Below, piece after piece: positions 11,121 through 23,268 of a DNA stretch of 64,000 bases. The notes below the pieces were generated by a model. The model did no database searches and was not told the origin of the DNA. It saw only the letters and a program-made list of their open reading frames with translations. Positions within the stretch are counted from its first letter, which is position 1; each line of letters begins with the position of its first letter. Source of the stretch: Taxawa tesnikishii (nom. ined.) (lineage: Eukaryota > Ascomycota > Dothideomycetes > Dothideales); NCBI GenBank assembly GCA_030247885.1, contig JAPDRO010000007.1, positions 627,501 through 691,500 on the forward strand, in the 5' to 3' direction. The position numbers and the translations under genes were made by a program.

Positions 11121-12336
11121 CTACGCTAACCACTTCTTGTACATCATGTCGTACAGCTTCAGCTCGTTCAGAGCGTCTTTGACGGAGGTCTTGATTTCCG
11201 CTCCTGTCGTCAGGCAGAGGTGCAACTCCTTGAGTTCTGCAGTATACGCATCCTCGAAACTGGAGAGTATCTGCTTGGACTCTGCCTCGCCATGCTCGTT
11301 GATAGACTCGACGGTGACTACAATGGGAAGTCCCTTGACATAAGGCGTGTCATACTTGATCGATATGGTCTTCTTCTCACCATACACCGCCAGGTGAGCG
11401 TCGAAGCGAGGAACTGCATCAACTCCAGATTCGTACGTCACGGCAAAAGGCTCGCCAGATCTGTTCCGGTAGTTAAACATGGCTACGCGTTGTGGTCAGC
11501 ATTGTCACACTCGGCTGGTTTCGGCTCATACACATACCAGTATAGAAAGGGTCGTTGACCGTGACACCAGCAACGCTTTCGGGAAACCCCAGCGCCTCTC
11601 TCATCAAACTCAAGTCATGACTACCGAGACCGCCCAGGAACCTGCAGTACTTTTGCATTTCAGGTGTGACTTCGCGGCCTTCGAAAGCCTCGTCTAGCAG
11701 TTCTTTGACGAGCTTGTCGCGTTGCTCGCCACTGCCAATTGGGAAGTCGGCGTTCTGAACGGGAAACGTGCCACTCTGGCCGACGAAATGCGAGTTAGGC
11801 CCGATGATGTCTCTGCTGCGAGCGTAAAGGATCTTTGGGATTGAAGCAACCTCGCGCTTGAAGGTGTTGACGAAGCTGGGCGCGTATCGCCGCATATAGC
11901 CAACAAATACTCTTGCGCCGTTCGCCTGCTTTTCTGCCTCGATGATCTTCTCGACCGATGGAATGGACAAGCTCACTGGCTTCTCAACCATCACGTGTTT
12001 GTCTGCCTTGAGAGCGGCAACAGTGTAGGGCGCGTGGTGCTCATCGCTCGTTAGAGCAAAGACTACGTCAACCTCCGGGCTGTTTATGAGCGTATATGGG
12101 TCAGTGGTGGCATACGGGATGCGGAACTTGGTTTTGCAATGGTCAACGTTCTTTTGGCTGATGTCGCAAATGAAGACAGTCTCATAAATATGGGAAAGCA
12201 GGGATAGTGTCGGCAGATGGATAACCTGGCCTTCGTCAGTCGGTGTCCGCGACTGAAAACTTGCCTTGCGAAGCATGCATACCTGAGCCACCTCGCCAGC
12301 CCCGATGACTCCAACTCTCAGTCTCTTTTGCGACAT
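11121..12336 (-). CDS. Gfo/Idh/MocA family NAD(P)-dependent oxidoreductase
   Basis: Exons 12283-12336, 11538-12225 and 11121-11482, giving 367 residues. The N-terminal Rossmann fold begins RVGVIGAGEVAQ; the EKPVSL motif (lysine of the EKP triad) marks the family; the C-terminal half is the usual beta-sheet domain. Members oxidise or reduce sugars, inositols or trans-dihydrodiols; the substrate here is unknown. The first intron (57 nt) is a multiple of three and lacks an in-frame stop, so unspliced reading adds 19 residues between GEVAQ and VIHLP; the Rossmann alignment shows it must be removed. The second intron has GTATGT at its 5' end. The 5' end faces the decayed HET gene. Confidence 0.87.
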
Positions 12337-12611
12337 GCCGAGAAATGTCAGAGCCGCTCGCGATTTTGGTCGAAGCCCTGTGATGAATCAAAGTCCGTAT
12401 GCCTCACAGTCGCAATGCTCCTTGGGTCATCGGTTATTTTCCTACGTGCCAACGGGTCTCTGTTACGCTCGAAGTGTGAGAGCCCGATGAATTTCACTCG
12501 AGGTGTCATTGATTACAAAGGTGGAGACGGCAAAGCTGTTCCGCTCTTTCGATCCTGTGAACTTGGGACGTAGACACATCGTTGCATACCAGAATCGCAA
12601 ACACATGCAAC

Positions 12612-14352
12612 ATGGCACTCTACGATGGACTGCCCCTGGGCGAGCGAGAAATACGGGTTCTACAGATTGCGCTAGAGGAGACCGATGTGATTCTCCGATG
12701 CACCTTGTCCAGTTGCGCGCTCGCCGGCTTTCCGTCATATATCCGTATATCGCGCTTGCGTACAGATGGGGCGAGCTGCACGACCAGTAGACCGTGCTCA
12801 TCAATGGGCACGAAGTGTGCATCAGACGCAATGTACTAGAGTGTCTTGTCCGACTCCGAGCAAGTGGTTTCAACGAGAGCTTCTGGGTCGACGCGGTTTG
12901 CATCGATCAACAATGCACTCCGGAGAAGAATCAGCAAGTGGCTATCATGGGCGAAACTTTCACGCGTGCTGAACGAGCAATTGTTTGGCTTGATCATGTT
13001 CATAATCAGGAAAACATCACGAACCTGGTGCACGGGCTCAGGACAAAAGACCAATTGAGGCAGTGCTGCCGTCAATATTATCCGTATGTGCCAACGGATA
13101 CTGGCGGAGGACGTGGATCGTCGAAGAAGCGTTGCTTTGTTACGGGCTCGATGTTCTGTACGGTCAATACAAGATGCCGTGGGAGGGGTTGGACGTCCTG
13201 TTGACTCAGATTGAAGGATATCCGCGATAACGGAGACCCTCCAGAGCCCGCCTGGCCTATAATTCATCCTATACTTTCCAACAAGGCCAACCGGCTGAGA
13301 CACTACAAAATCGTACGGATGTGGACCGAGCATGAGCTGCCGCTACCGCAGCTTGTCGATGCTTACAAAGGCTCCCGTTGTGAGAGAATTATAGATAAAA
13401 TATATGGACTAGTTGGGCTCGTCAATGGGACGGCAATCGATGTCGACTATAACAGACCCTTGCCGGACATACTTGTGGAGATGTTGGAACTCGTGTAGGA
13501 GCCAAAGGACGTGTTCCATTTTGCTGGTATACTACCACCCATTCTGAGACTCAAGTCACCTGTCTCCGACTCATCCGCCACGGAAAGGCAGAGACCAGGG
13601 TACGTACAGCGTTTCAGTTGGCTGACGACTAAGCTTTTGGGTTGCTCATACGAGCGCCTACTGCGCCACGGCCTTCGACACTACATCGCAATACCATTGA
13701 AGCAGCCATTTTCGAGATTGATAATTAGCGCTTCACGCAATTTTACAATGTAGTGCTTCTGCTGATGGACGTCGTATCATGCTTGCGTAGGCCACTTGTG
13801 TCGGCTACTGTGCTCTTCGTAGAGACTTGCTGACGGAAAAAGACACCGACTTATCCGCTGCGAAGGGGTGATGTTGGGGGAGATTGTAGGAGTCTCAGTG
13901 CTGGCGAGTCTACGGACGACCGCATTCATGCAAAGCCTATCGGAAGTGGCTTCTCACAGGACATACGCTCACTCAATCTCACCGTAGACAGAGAAACCGA
14001 CATTTCTTCCTGCCCTCAACTAAAACATGGGGATCAACAGACGATTACTCTGTCGAACGGACAGACGAGAGCCGTCCCTGCCGATGTGCAAGTAGGCCAT
14101 CACGTCTGCCCGATGGCAGGTCTCAGGTTGTTTTGCGTGCTGCGTTCAAATGCATCAGGTCAGGATGCCGTGGTTGTGACTGCACCAGATAGTCAACCGC
14201 GATTCGACTACAACGAATGGCTGGAGATACCCTCGTGGAATGAAGGTCATTACGAGTTCCATCTGGATCTCTCTACCCTTACTGCGTTAGCTAACGATTA
14301 CCCCAACTCCGATTTGTTCGTGGAACGATCATTTCGTCGTTGGATGTCCTGA
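12612..14352 (+). pseudogene. Decayed HET-domain (heterokaryon incompatibility) gene
   Basis: Scattered frames spell parts of one HET protein in order: ALAYRWGE, then FWVDAVCIDQ and TFTRAERAIVWL, then a WRRTWIVEEALL-like block, a MWTEHELP block, and near 14086-14352 a C-terminal block with GHHVCPMAGLRLFCVLR. The reading is interrupted about four or five times, including by a stop, so no full protein is made. HET proteins mediate nonself recognition and cell death in filamentous ascomycetes, and broken copies are common. Unlike the one-base slips elsewhere in this window, this copy carries several kinds of damage, so it is true decay. Start and end are approximate. Confidence 0.75.
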
Positions 14353-14574
14353 TCCTGTCGGGGGTGGTTACAACCCGCCCGTTAACTCTAAGACATGAAC
14401 AGAAGGAAAAAATGCGACATCTAAGATGTGTTTCCTACTTCGGTAAAGTGTGGGGCTCTGCGGCTCGGTCCACTCGTTGCAGTTCCGCGTGTCGCGGTCC
14501 TCGGTCCTCGCGGAGAGCTCAGAAAGTTCGAAGAATCTAAAGCGCGCAAACCTGAAACTGAACAACATCACGCC

Positions 14575-16499
14575 ATGGCTACCGAAGAAGTGACCTCACC
14601 GCAAGGCACAAAGCGTGACAGAGACGATGAAACAGATGCTTCATCAGATGACGACGATATCGGACCAGCGCTCCCTTCCGCCGCGCCTAAGAAGAAGCGC
14701 AGAAAGCTGCCATATGAGAAGCTCTACATCGCGGCATTGCCTACGTCTCCGCGCTACTCCAAATCGCTCATGCACAAGGACCAACTGTGCTTCAATATCT
14801 TTACACCTCATACGGATTTCCTGATAACCAGCTCTGTCGATGGCTATGTGAAGTTCTGGAAGAAAGTCGCTGGAGGCATAGAATTCGTCAAAGAGTTTCG
14901 CGCGCATACTGGGGAGATTAAGAGCGTCAATGTCAGCGCGGATGGCAGGAGCTTTGCGACGGCAGGAGCAGATGGGACGGTGAAACTTTTCGATGTTATC
15001 ACGTTCGATCTTCTTACAATGCTGACACCGGAGAACGCACCAAGATGCGTATGTTATGTCCATGGGAGAGGCGCTTCGTTTCCCTTACTTGCGGTTTCCG
15101 ACGACACCAGTTCCACCATCAGCATATATGATGGACGAGGGGAAAATCCGCGGCCACTGCACAAAATCCCGAAACTACATCGTACTCCCGTGTCACTCAT
15201 GGCGTACAATCCCCACTATGACTGCGTGGTCTCAGTGGATGAGGGTGGGATGATCGAATATTGGAGTCCCGGAAACAACTACGAAAAGCCAGATACTGTT
15301 TTCAGCATCAAAAGCTCGACGAACCTCTTTGAGTTCAAGAAAGCAAAATCCGTGCCGTGTTCCATTACAATCTCTCCCACGGGTCAGCAATTTGCGACTA
15401 TGTCTTTCCCGGACCGCAAAGTCCGGGTGTTTGAGTTTGCTACCGGCAAGCTGTATCGAACTTACGACGAATCGCTTGCTACCATCACAGAAATGCAACA
15501 AGCCGGGACAGCCATTGGGAAATTGGAAGATGTGGAATTTGGAAGGAGGCTAAGTGTCGAACGGGAACTGGAACATCCAGCTGTGAAGAACCGAATGAAC
15601 GTCATCTTCGATGAGACTGGCAACTTCATCCTTTACGGCTCTATACTGGGCACAAAGGTTATCAATACTTTGACGAATCGTGTCGTGAAAGTTTACGGAC
15701 GGGATGAGCCCTTCCGACCGCTCAACCTCACGCTGTATCAAGGTCAACCTGAAAAGAAAGGCGTGGTTACTGTGCAGATGGCGGCAAGTGAGAATCCCCT
15801 GCTGCAACAAGCTGAAGCGCGCGACGCCATGCTTGTCACTACTGGGTCTGGCAAAGTGCGATTTTATATGTTCACCAACGATGAAGAGTACGTTATTCTC
15901 GTCCTTTCTGCAACAAGGGTGTGCGCTAACGGCTAAGCAGTATCAACAAGTCCGACCGAGACGTACATAACGAGCAACCACGCGCCATCGCGAGTGCTAA
16001 GCAGGCCGCCGAAGCTTCTCACGCAGAACCTACTGGCACCTCAGCGATTATTCACACCACATATGGTGACATACAAATCCGACTGTATCCTCAGTTCGCA
16101 CCGAAGGCTGTGGAGAATTTCACCACTCACGCTCGCAATGATTACTACAACAATACTATCTTCCACCGGGTAATCCGCAAATTCATGATCCAGACTGGCG
16201 ACCCATTGGGCGATGGCACAGGCGGAGAATCGATTTGGGGTAAGGAGTTCGAAGACGAGTTCACTCCGCAGCTGCGGCACGACAAACCATATACCGTCAG
16301 CATGGCCAACGCCGGACTCAACACCAACGGCAGTCAATTCTTCATCACGACGGAGAAGACACCTTGGCTGGACGACAAGCACACCATTTTTGGGAGGGTC
16401 ATCAAGGGGATGGATGTCGTGCATAAGATTGAGAATGCTAAGGTCTGGAAGGAGAAGCCAGTGGAGGATATCAAGATCGTGAATATCGATGTGGTATGA
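14575..16499 (+). CDS. WD40-repeat cyclophilin (PPWD1/cyp15 type peptidyl-prolyl isomerase)
   Basis: Exons 14575-15887 and 15941-16499 with a 53-nt intron (branch GCTAAC), giving 623 residues. The ATG at 14575 opens an acidic and basic N-terminus with a PKKKRRK nuclear localisation signal (about residues 37-43). Residues about 60-430 carry WD40-like repeats ([36 protein letters not shown]). The C-terminal cyclophilin domain (about 470-623) has [15 protein letters not shown] and [16 protein letters not shown] with the catalytic arginine and substrate loop. The homologue PPWD1 is a spliceosome-associated isomerase, so a nuclear RNA-processing role is inferred. Isomerase identity is strong. Confidence 0.93.
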
Positions 16500-16639
16500 A
16501 CAAGCCTCAGAGCAGATGCTGTCGGTTTCGTACACATTTTAGTCCATGCTGTCCCTGTGATAGAGCCACTGCCGAGACGTATGCATCATGCTTCAGATGA
16601 TATGGCAGTCACTGCCGATCCTGTTCCGACACCTCTCAC

Positions 16640-17122
16640 TTTGCCCGCTGTCTTCCCCTTCATTAGACTTCGTTCAGCCTCCTAAAGGATTCCTGGTTGA
16701 TAAATGAGTCGGGCCGCTCGGAAACTGCGGCTCTTCACGGTCGACCTCCCAGGGGTACCTGTAGACGTGATGCTCGTCTCCACAGGAGAAGCTGTCAATG
16801 CGGCTTCGACGATTTCCGCTGCGCGCTGACATATCTCGGTCAGCTTCTGTAGGAGGCTCCATCAATTGATGTGCCTTGGTAAAGAGTTGCCGCGGCAGTG
16901 CCTGTGAATCCAGCGCGCCAAAATGTCTTTTGCTCGCCGCTCTTCGCAATCTCGGCCAGCAGCAACTCGTATTGAAAAACTTGTGGATTTGTCGTAGCTC
17001 ACCCGGAACTTGGTCCAGTGGCACCAGACGTCGTGCGCCATGATCGAGGTATGGAAGGGCTTGCTCTTCATTCGGACCACTAGAAGATCTTTAAGAGCGT
17101 TGGTCTTGCGCTCTTCCACCAT
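16640..17122 (-). pseudogene. Possible degraded coding remnant, unknown family
   Basis: From an ATG at 17122 the minus strand reads a protein-like stretch (HDVWCHWTKFRVSYDK). Coding-like segments then continue in other frames: FQYELLLAEIAKSGEQKTFW, then LLQKLTEICQRAAEIVEAAL. No set of ordinary introns joins them cleanly. I do not recognise the family. It may be a gene eroded by indels, or partly chance. Confidence 0.3.
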
Positions 17123-17139
17123 GCACGGTAAATGAGCAC

Positions 17140-17535
17140 TTGTTGCGGTACACGGAGGTCTGCAGATCTAGCTCTACCGTCACGACAAAATCCAGTGGCG
17201 AAACGGATTTCAGAGCATGTGATGATCTCTGTGTTCGAATGGTTTTGGCGCACGTCAGCTCGGTGGATTGGTTAAACTACCTTTTTCGAACCGAAGCACT
17301 CGAGAGAGAGATTTGGGGAAGCGCAATCATAGAGGATCCTCCAGCGACCGAAGCGCACCATCTTGAAGTCATGCGTATTCAACGATTTGAAATACGGAAG
17401 TTAGCAGAAAGTAAGAAATCCTTAGCGTAAGCTCTCCACAAGCTGCGAGTCTCGCGTATGCCGATTTAACTCATCCCGACTATTTCATTAGAGTTTGAGG
17501 AGCAATTTGAAGAGCTGAGCATCTCTACGTTTTGA
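17140..17535 (+). pseudogene. Possible 3' fragment of an unrecognised gene
   Basis: An open frame with a coding-like stretch (LFRTEALEREIWGSAIIED) is followed by a plausible intron from 17430 (GTAAGC..TTAG). A short helical end then follows (FEEQFEELSISTF and stop). I find no convincing upstream exon or start, and no domain. It may be a truncated gene or a piece of the neighbouring remnant's locus. Confidence 0.25.
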
Positions 17536-17813
17536 TCGGGATTGCCGTCCATACATCGTTCTTACGCTGACGTTTAGTGCTGCGAAAGAATAGCCTTACT
17601 CCGCCAGTCCTGCGCCTCAGGAGGTTTTCAAAGATCAGGTTTTCCGAAATCTCACGCATTCTCCCCTGTAAGCCTTGCTTCATCCATAACTCTGTACTAA
17701 GCATTATCGAGCATTGCTGAAACATGCTAACGGATGGATAGGCATGAATGTTCGTCTGAGTGGGTGACACGGGACTCGACGAGCAGAAGGTGTCGTCCCC
17801 TACTGTATACAGA

Positions 17814-17844
17814 CAGAGGTAGAGGTAGAGGTAGAGGTAGAGGG
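17814..17844. repeat. AGAGGT hexamer microsatellite
   Basis: Five tandem copies of a GGTAGA-type hexamer. Confidence 0.8.
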
Positions 17845-17982
17845 ATGATTGTTGTAGCCGTGATCGGAAGCCGATGTGTGCTCTGTCGGAACACGGAAAG
17901 GATTCCGTCCTGCTCCGCGTTGACTGCCGAAAGCTGGAGCTGCGGACTCGGGATCTGGGCATACACAAGAACAACTACTGAG

Positions 17983-17990
17983 TATATATA
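17983..17990 (+). promoter_or_regulatory. TATA-like element upstream of the CoA transferase gene
   Basis: TATATATA lies 180 bases before the ATG at 18170 and is followed by a CT-rich leader, a common arrangement in strongly expressed fungal genes. Confidence 0.4.
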
Positions 17991-18169
17991 CCAGTACTAG
18001 TGTTGTTGGTAGGTAGCGGTCAACTGCCGTTTGAAACCTTCAACTCCTCCTTCTCTTCCCTCGTTGCTGTGCCCTTCTCTCCTCTCTCCGCTTCACGTTA
18101 CCCTTCTCCATCCTACAAGCTCTTCCCTGACCTATTCCTTTTTGTCCTGAGATACCCTTACACATAGCC

Positions 18170-19832
18170 ATGCCTTCAGCAGCATCCCTGTGCTTGCGTA
18201 CAGCAAGCCAATTGGCCAGGAAGGGCTCCAGGGTAGGCTATGAACACTCTTGTAGCTCTATGATCTGCCTAACGTAGCTTCAGTCCGTCCTTCCCGTCCG
18301 CACATTCGCCTCTACGGCCCGTCGATCAGAGATCAACAAGATCGTGCCCTCCGCCGCCGAAGCGATCAAGGACATGAAGGGGGACAGCACACTGCTTTGT
18401 GGAGGATTTGGTCTCTGCGGTGTTCCAGACACACTGATTAACGAGGTCAAGAACACTCCTTCAATCAAGGGCCTGACTGCCGTCTCGAACAACGCCGGTG
18501 TGGTCGGCTCCGGTCTGGGTCTGCTGCTGGAGTCGAAGCAGATCAAGAAAATGATTGCCAGCTATGTTGGAGAGAACAAGCTGTTCGAGCAGCAATACCT
18601 CAAGGGCGAAATCGAGCTGGAGCTGACGCCACAGGGCACGCTGGCCGAAAGGTGCAGAGCTGGTGGTGCTGGTATCCCTGCCTTCTACACCCCGCTGCTT
18701 TCGGTACCGTTGTCCAGACCGGCGAGCTCCCTCTCAAGCACAACAGCGATGGCACTGTGCAACAATACTCCACGCCCAGGGACGTCAAGGTCTTCGACGG
18801 CAAGAGCTATGTGATGGAGGAGGCGATCAAGGGTGACTATGCCTTTGTCAAGGCATGGAAAGCGGATAAGCTGGGTAACTGCCAGTTCCGGTACGCCGCA
18901 GCCAACTTCAACGGTGCGATGGGCCGAAATGCCAAGATGACTATCGTCGAGGCCGAGCACATCGTCGAGCCCGGCGACATCGACCCAGCAGCCGTCCACG
19001 TGCCCGGAATATATGTTAACAGGGTTGTTCAGAGCACCGCCGAGAAGCGCATCGAGAAGGTCGTCAACGCCAAGGACCCCAGCGAGAGCCTGAACGCCCT
19101 GGGTAGCGGAGACGCCGCAAGCAAGCGTGAGCGCATCGTCAAGCGCGCGGCCAAGGAATTCAAGAACGGCATGTATGCTAACCTGGGTATTGGCATGCCC
19201 ATGCTGGCGCCCAACTTCGTCGACCCCTCCGTCGAAGTGCAACTGCAGTCCGAGAACGGTATCCTTGGCCTGGGTCCCTACCCGAAGAAGGGCGCCGAGG
19301 ACCCCGACCTTATCAACGCCGGCAAGGAGACCGTGACTCTCCTCCCTGGCGCCGCTTGCTTCGGTTCCGACGAGTCGTTCGGCATGATTCGTGCCGGTAA
19401 GATCGATCTGACCATTCTGGGTGCGATGCAGGTGAGCGCCCGTGGTGACCTGGCCAACTGGATGCTGCCAGGCAAGATCAAGGGATTCGGTGGTGCCATG
19501 GATCTGGTCTCGAACCCTGAGAAGACAAAGGTCGTCGTTACCATGGAGCACACGGACAAGAAGGGCAGGCCGAAGATTCTCAAGCAGTGCGAGTTCCCGC
19601 TCACCGGAAAGGCTTGCGTCTCTCTCATCATCACTGATCTTGTGAGTTGTGTTGTGATATGTGTGGTGGTTGCTGTCGCTAACGCTGGACTTCGTAGGCT
19701 GTCTTCGAGGTCGACTTCACCGATGGTCTGACCCTCATCGAACATGCCGAGGGCGTGAGTGTCGAGGAGATCAAGAGCAAGACCGATGCGCCATTCAGCA
19801 TCTCCGAGAACCTCAGGGTCATGCAACAGTAG
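18170..19832 (+). CDS. Mitochondrial succinyl-CoA:3-ketoacid (or acetate) CoA-transferase
   Basis: Exons 18170-18232, 18278-19641 and 19698-19832 with introns of 45 and 56 nt. The protein starts with a basic, Ser/Ala/Arg-rich mitochondrial targeting region. The alpha-subunit half has [12 protein letters not shown] (about residues 54-65). The beta-subunit half has [10 protein letters not shown], whose Glu is the CoA-thioester-forming catalytic residue in SCOT enzymes. The fused alpha-beta order is that of eukaryotic SCOT, which moves CoA between succinyl-CoA and acetoacetate or acetate. The frame slips once at a CCCC run (18690-18693) between GIPAFYTP and [10 protein letters not shown]; one additional C restores it, so this is probably an assembly error and the gene is likely functional. 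Ketone body versus acetate specificity cannot be told. Confidence 0.93.
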
Positions 19833-20390
19833 GTGTCTTGGAGGAGTTGAGCTGAAACGAAAAAATCATCAGGGATCTTTCGTTCGTACCCGTTTATACC
19901 AAGTCTGCATTGGGTCCTTGGAAGATCAGCCAGGCGTTGTGGATATGTGAAAACATGTAGCACTTGACATGTAATACATGTTCGTTTACCTTAAGGAATT
20001 TTTCTGTTGCGTATTTGATCGAATAACGTACATAATGCTGAAATTGCCGTAACCGACCAATGATGGCAGAGGGGTAATATACATGTTTCAAGCTCTTTCA
20101 CATCCAAGAGCGGAGTTTTCACCCGGTCTCCTTGTAGATGTCGTGAGAGTCAACAGCAGTCCGTCCTGATCGTTTGCCAACGCCTTCCCAATGCGCCCGT
20201 TGACAAGATCGCGCATAAAACATCTTCAAGGCAATACAGCAGGCCATCATCTGACGGGTTCCGCATGCCAGTACCTCTTTCTCCTCCTCCTCCTCCTCCT
20301 CATCATCATCATCCCAGCTCCTCTCCCTGCATCTTCCAAAAGGCGTTCTGCTCGCCTCTTTCTCGCCCTCTGTCTTCTTCGAAAACCTGC
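19833..20390. other. 3' intergenic region
   Basis: Lies between convergent genes. It includes a CTC/CAT trinucleotide tract at about 20279-20313. No gene seen. Confidence 0.5.
20279..20313. repeat. CTC then CAT trinucleotide microsatellite
   Basis: Tandem CTC units run directly into tandem ATC/CAT units, downstream of the mitochondrial L11 gene. Confidence 0.85.
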
Positions 20391-20971
20391 TCATGGCACG
20401 ATCACAACGCCCATACTCCCCGCCTGCGCAATCACGCTCTTGCAAATCGCCTCCAAGCTCATGCCACTCAATCTCGTCTCACTCTGCTTGATCTTGGCAA
20501 TCTCCCACACATGCTTCAGACTCACACTCCCCACCGTTCCCAACCCGGCATTGCCCTCCATGTTCTTACTCTTCCCTGCTCCCGCAAGCCCTGCCAGGCT
20601 GTGTGGACCGGCCGTATTGCCCGCACCGCGGAGCTTGTTCTTCCTTGGCTGCACGCCGGCGGCGGAGAGGAGCAGCGAGGCGGTCGGGGGTGTGCGCAGC
20701 TCGAAGGTGAAGCTGCGGTCCGGGCGGACTGTTACGCGAGCTGGGATGGGTGTGCCGGGAACGTAGTTTGCTGTGCGCGCATTGAACTCCTATCACATGT
20801 AAGGATGTGTGGTGACAGGAAGTGAATGGGAGAAGGTCGTACTTTGCAGAAATCCATGGATTTGACACCCTTGCTACCAAGTGCTGGACCGACGGGCGGT
20901 GACGGCGAGGCTTGCCCGGCGCCGACGATGAGTTTGACGATCTGGTCGCCTACAGCGACTTTGCGCGACAT
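20391..20971 (-). CDS. mrpl19: Mitochondrial large-subunit ribosomal protein L11 (uL11m)
   Basis: Exons 20843-20971 and 20391-20789 with a 53-nt intron, giving 175 residues. The N-terminal domain has [20 protein letters not shown], the classic L11 signature including the proline-rich hinge, then [15 protein letters not shown]. The C-terminal RNA-binding domain ends [24 protein letters not shown]11 binds the GTPase-associated region of large-subunit rRNA and helps factor binding. The bacterial-like form and length fit the mitochondrial ribosome. A separate targeting peptide is not obvious, which is also true of several fungal homologues. Confidence 0.9.
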
Positions 20972-21809
20972 GATGGGGGTGGGTAGTAGAAATTGGCTGT
21001 AAGAAGAGCAGATGAAAGTCGTGAATAGAGATCGGTCTCGGGAGTGAGCAATCCGACTCCGCAAACTTATGTACAGGCACGTGATTCGATCACTCGCAGT
21101 GGTGATTACAGACCAGACCTCCCGTTAAGCAGACAGATATTCACATATTGCGCGACACGAAACACCAGAGGCTGGTTTCGTTCGTCTTTCGCTTCCTTCG
21201 ATTAGGTATTACTTTACTGCTCTAGGTACAGCGTCCACCTCTTTTCCCATCATGCGTCTATTTACATGCCGCTCTGACAAAACGCCATGCTAGTATGATG
21301 CTCGACGGTTCCCGGTTCCACCTTTCCCAATACAGCATGCAGCCCTCTACACCGTTCCCATGCTCCTCCCATCCTACAATGTCGATCCACCACCAGCTAT
21401 GTACACGTCCGTACAATACCCCCAACACACATCTGGTACGAAGAATTCTAGCGACAGAAGGGTATCTGAAATAAGTCCTGAATGTTTCCGGAAAAGATGC
21501 TTCTAGGAGGAGGAGAAGAAAAGGAAAAAGAAGAAGAATAATAACAATAATGATGATGATGATGATTGCAAAAAGGCTACTCGGGCGATTAAAGAGGTGT
21601 TTTGTCGAACAATTGTAATGCGGCGTCCCAAGAAAAGCCTGTTCCTGCGGGAACGCGGTGCGCAGAAGAAGTATGCCGATCCGCTGGAGATGCCGCCTAG
21701 CGCCGTAACTATGCATAAGTCGTGACCACGTGTGGATGTGTGGATGAACAGTTCGCCGTGCCTCAAGCCTGGCGATGGTGTGAAACGCTTCTTGAAGTGG
21801 ATGGAGCGA
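20972..21809. other. Intergenic region
   Basis: Upstream of mitochondrial L11 and downstream of AUR1. It contains a purine-rich trinucleotide tract at about 21506-21568 in the presumed AUR1 3' UTR. No gene seen. Confidence 0.5.
21506..21568. repeat. AGG/AAG/AAT/GAT trinucleotide tract
   Basis: A run of imperfect purine trinucleotides ending in tandem GAT. Lies 3' of AUR1. Confidence 0.8.
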
Positions 21810-23268
21810 CTAGCTCTTGGCGTATTCATTGTCCGATGTCGAAGCAAGCGTATCGCCCTCCCACATAGTGTGATCTTCAACCGGGCTTCTGATGCCGCCG
21901 AGCGATGGGCTCCTGCTCGACGAGGCAACGGAGGAAGACGAACCAATAGTCCACTCATCGCCGCTGTCTGCGTTTGCTGGGTGAAAGTCGTCGTCCAGAT
22001 CCGTAAGACCATAGGCGTAACCTTCCTTGGCCTCTCCATACTCAACATAATCGTAGTCCCAGCGGAACATCTTGTCAGGCTGCAACCTCGGCATGAACTT
22101 GCCCTTGGCCATGAAGTAGGCAAGCGTTGAGAGCATGGCACCACCGACAAGGTCGACAGCGTAGTGGTGAGAGAGGTACATAGTAGACCACCAGAGCCAG
22201 AGCACGTAGAAGACAAAAAGTGGCCTCAGCTTGGGAAAGACGTGACTCATGAAGAGTGCCTCAATTGTAGCGCACCCGGAGTGCAAGGAAGGGAATGCAC
22301 CGAATACGACTGGCGATGCGGTAAAGGTCGACGTGTACAGATCGATGCCGAAAAGCTTGTCAATCGCAGCAAGTCCAGCTGGAGATCCCGGAATGGAATA
22401 GTTTGCTGGAGCCAATCCGTACATGTTCTCATACCAAGGTGGAGAGCATGGGAAGAAGAGTTGAATTATCACACCGGCCAAGTTCATGTAGCCAAACGCC
22501 CTCGCGAAAACCGGGGTTGAGCCTGGAGGACCAAAGAGGAAGATGAGACCGGAGCAGACGACAGGCGCTCCGAAATGCGTAATGCCGTAAGGTAGCCATG
22601 CCAAAATGTCCAGAGACACCGCCTTGTGCGCCGAAATGATGTTGCTCAAGTTCGCTCCGTACAGGATGTTTTCAAGCGCCGGAAGCACACGAACCCAGAT
22701 TGGCGGCCTGTATTCGCCCGAGATGAACCTGAAAGCCTGCGTTAGCTTGTTCACTTTTTCGCTGAATGGTCGCAGAGCCTCCAGTTTCGTTCAGGCTCGG
22801 CTCATGCAGCGTTTATGACGCGAAAATGCACCTACTGGCATGCGTAAAGAAGACCAGCCAAGCAGCAATTGGCAGGAACGGGAGGAAGAACTGTCTGGTA
22901 ATCGGAAGGACCAAGGAAGTCATGAGAAGTGTCGCAATCGCAGTCTTCATGAGCGGGCCAGGATGCTCGATGACGCATAGCGAAAATATGCCTACTATTG
23001 CCAAAAAGAGATATTGTCCGTCATAGTACGACCATTGGTGAGTTCGCAGCGATCTAAGAGTATCGGCAGGGTTGAAGGAGGTTTGCAGAGAAGTGATGGA
23101 TGATGCTGGCGCCTGTCTGCTTCGCAGCTTCGAGCGCGTAGACCTGAATTTCCGGCGGATGCGGTGCGGGACGATTGCTGGCAACGAGGGCCACGAGACC
23201 GGAAACTTGGACCGGCTGAAGAAGCGCTGAGTCGAGTCGTCGCGCAGGGAAAAGTATTGTCCTGACAT
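21810..23268 (-). CDS. aur1: Inositol phosphorylceramide synthase catalytic subunit (aureobasidin A resistance)
   Basis: Exons 22832-23268 and 21810-22728 with a 103-nt intron, giving 451 residues. The enzyme moves phosphoinositol from phosphatidylinositol to ceramide in the Golgi, an essential fungal sphingolipid step. Several membrane spans are visible. The PAP2-like active site has FPSLHSG and YLSHHYAVDLVGG with the two catalytic histidines and the aspartate. EYRPPIWVRVLPALENILYG after the intron is highly characteristic of AUR1. The C-terminus is a Ser/Asp-rich cytosolic tail. The splice uses AG|GTGCAT and TTTCAG|GTTC; an adjacent GTAGGT looks stronger but breaks frame. Identity is very secure. 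Confidence 0.96.

Larger units (their letters stand above)
16500..18169. other. Intergenic region with decayed coding scraps and SCOT promoter
   Basis: Besides the two doubtful remnants listed below, this stretch holds a hexamer repeat at about 17814-17844 and a TATATATA element at 17983-17990. A pyrimidine-rich leader precedes the CoA transferase gene. Confidence 0.5.

Noticed and set aside
18685-19551. A 288-codon minus-strand open frame
   Set aside because: Shadow of the CoA transferase gene on the opposite strand; no domain, and the plus strand is clearly the coding one.
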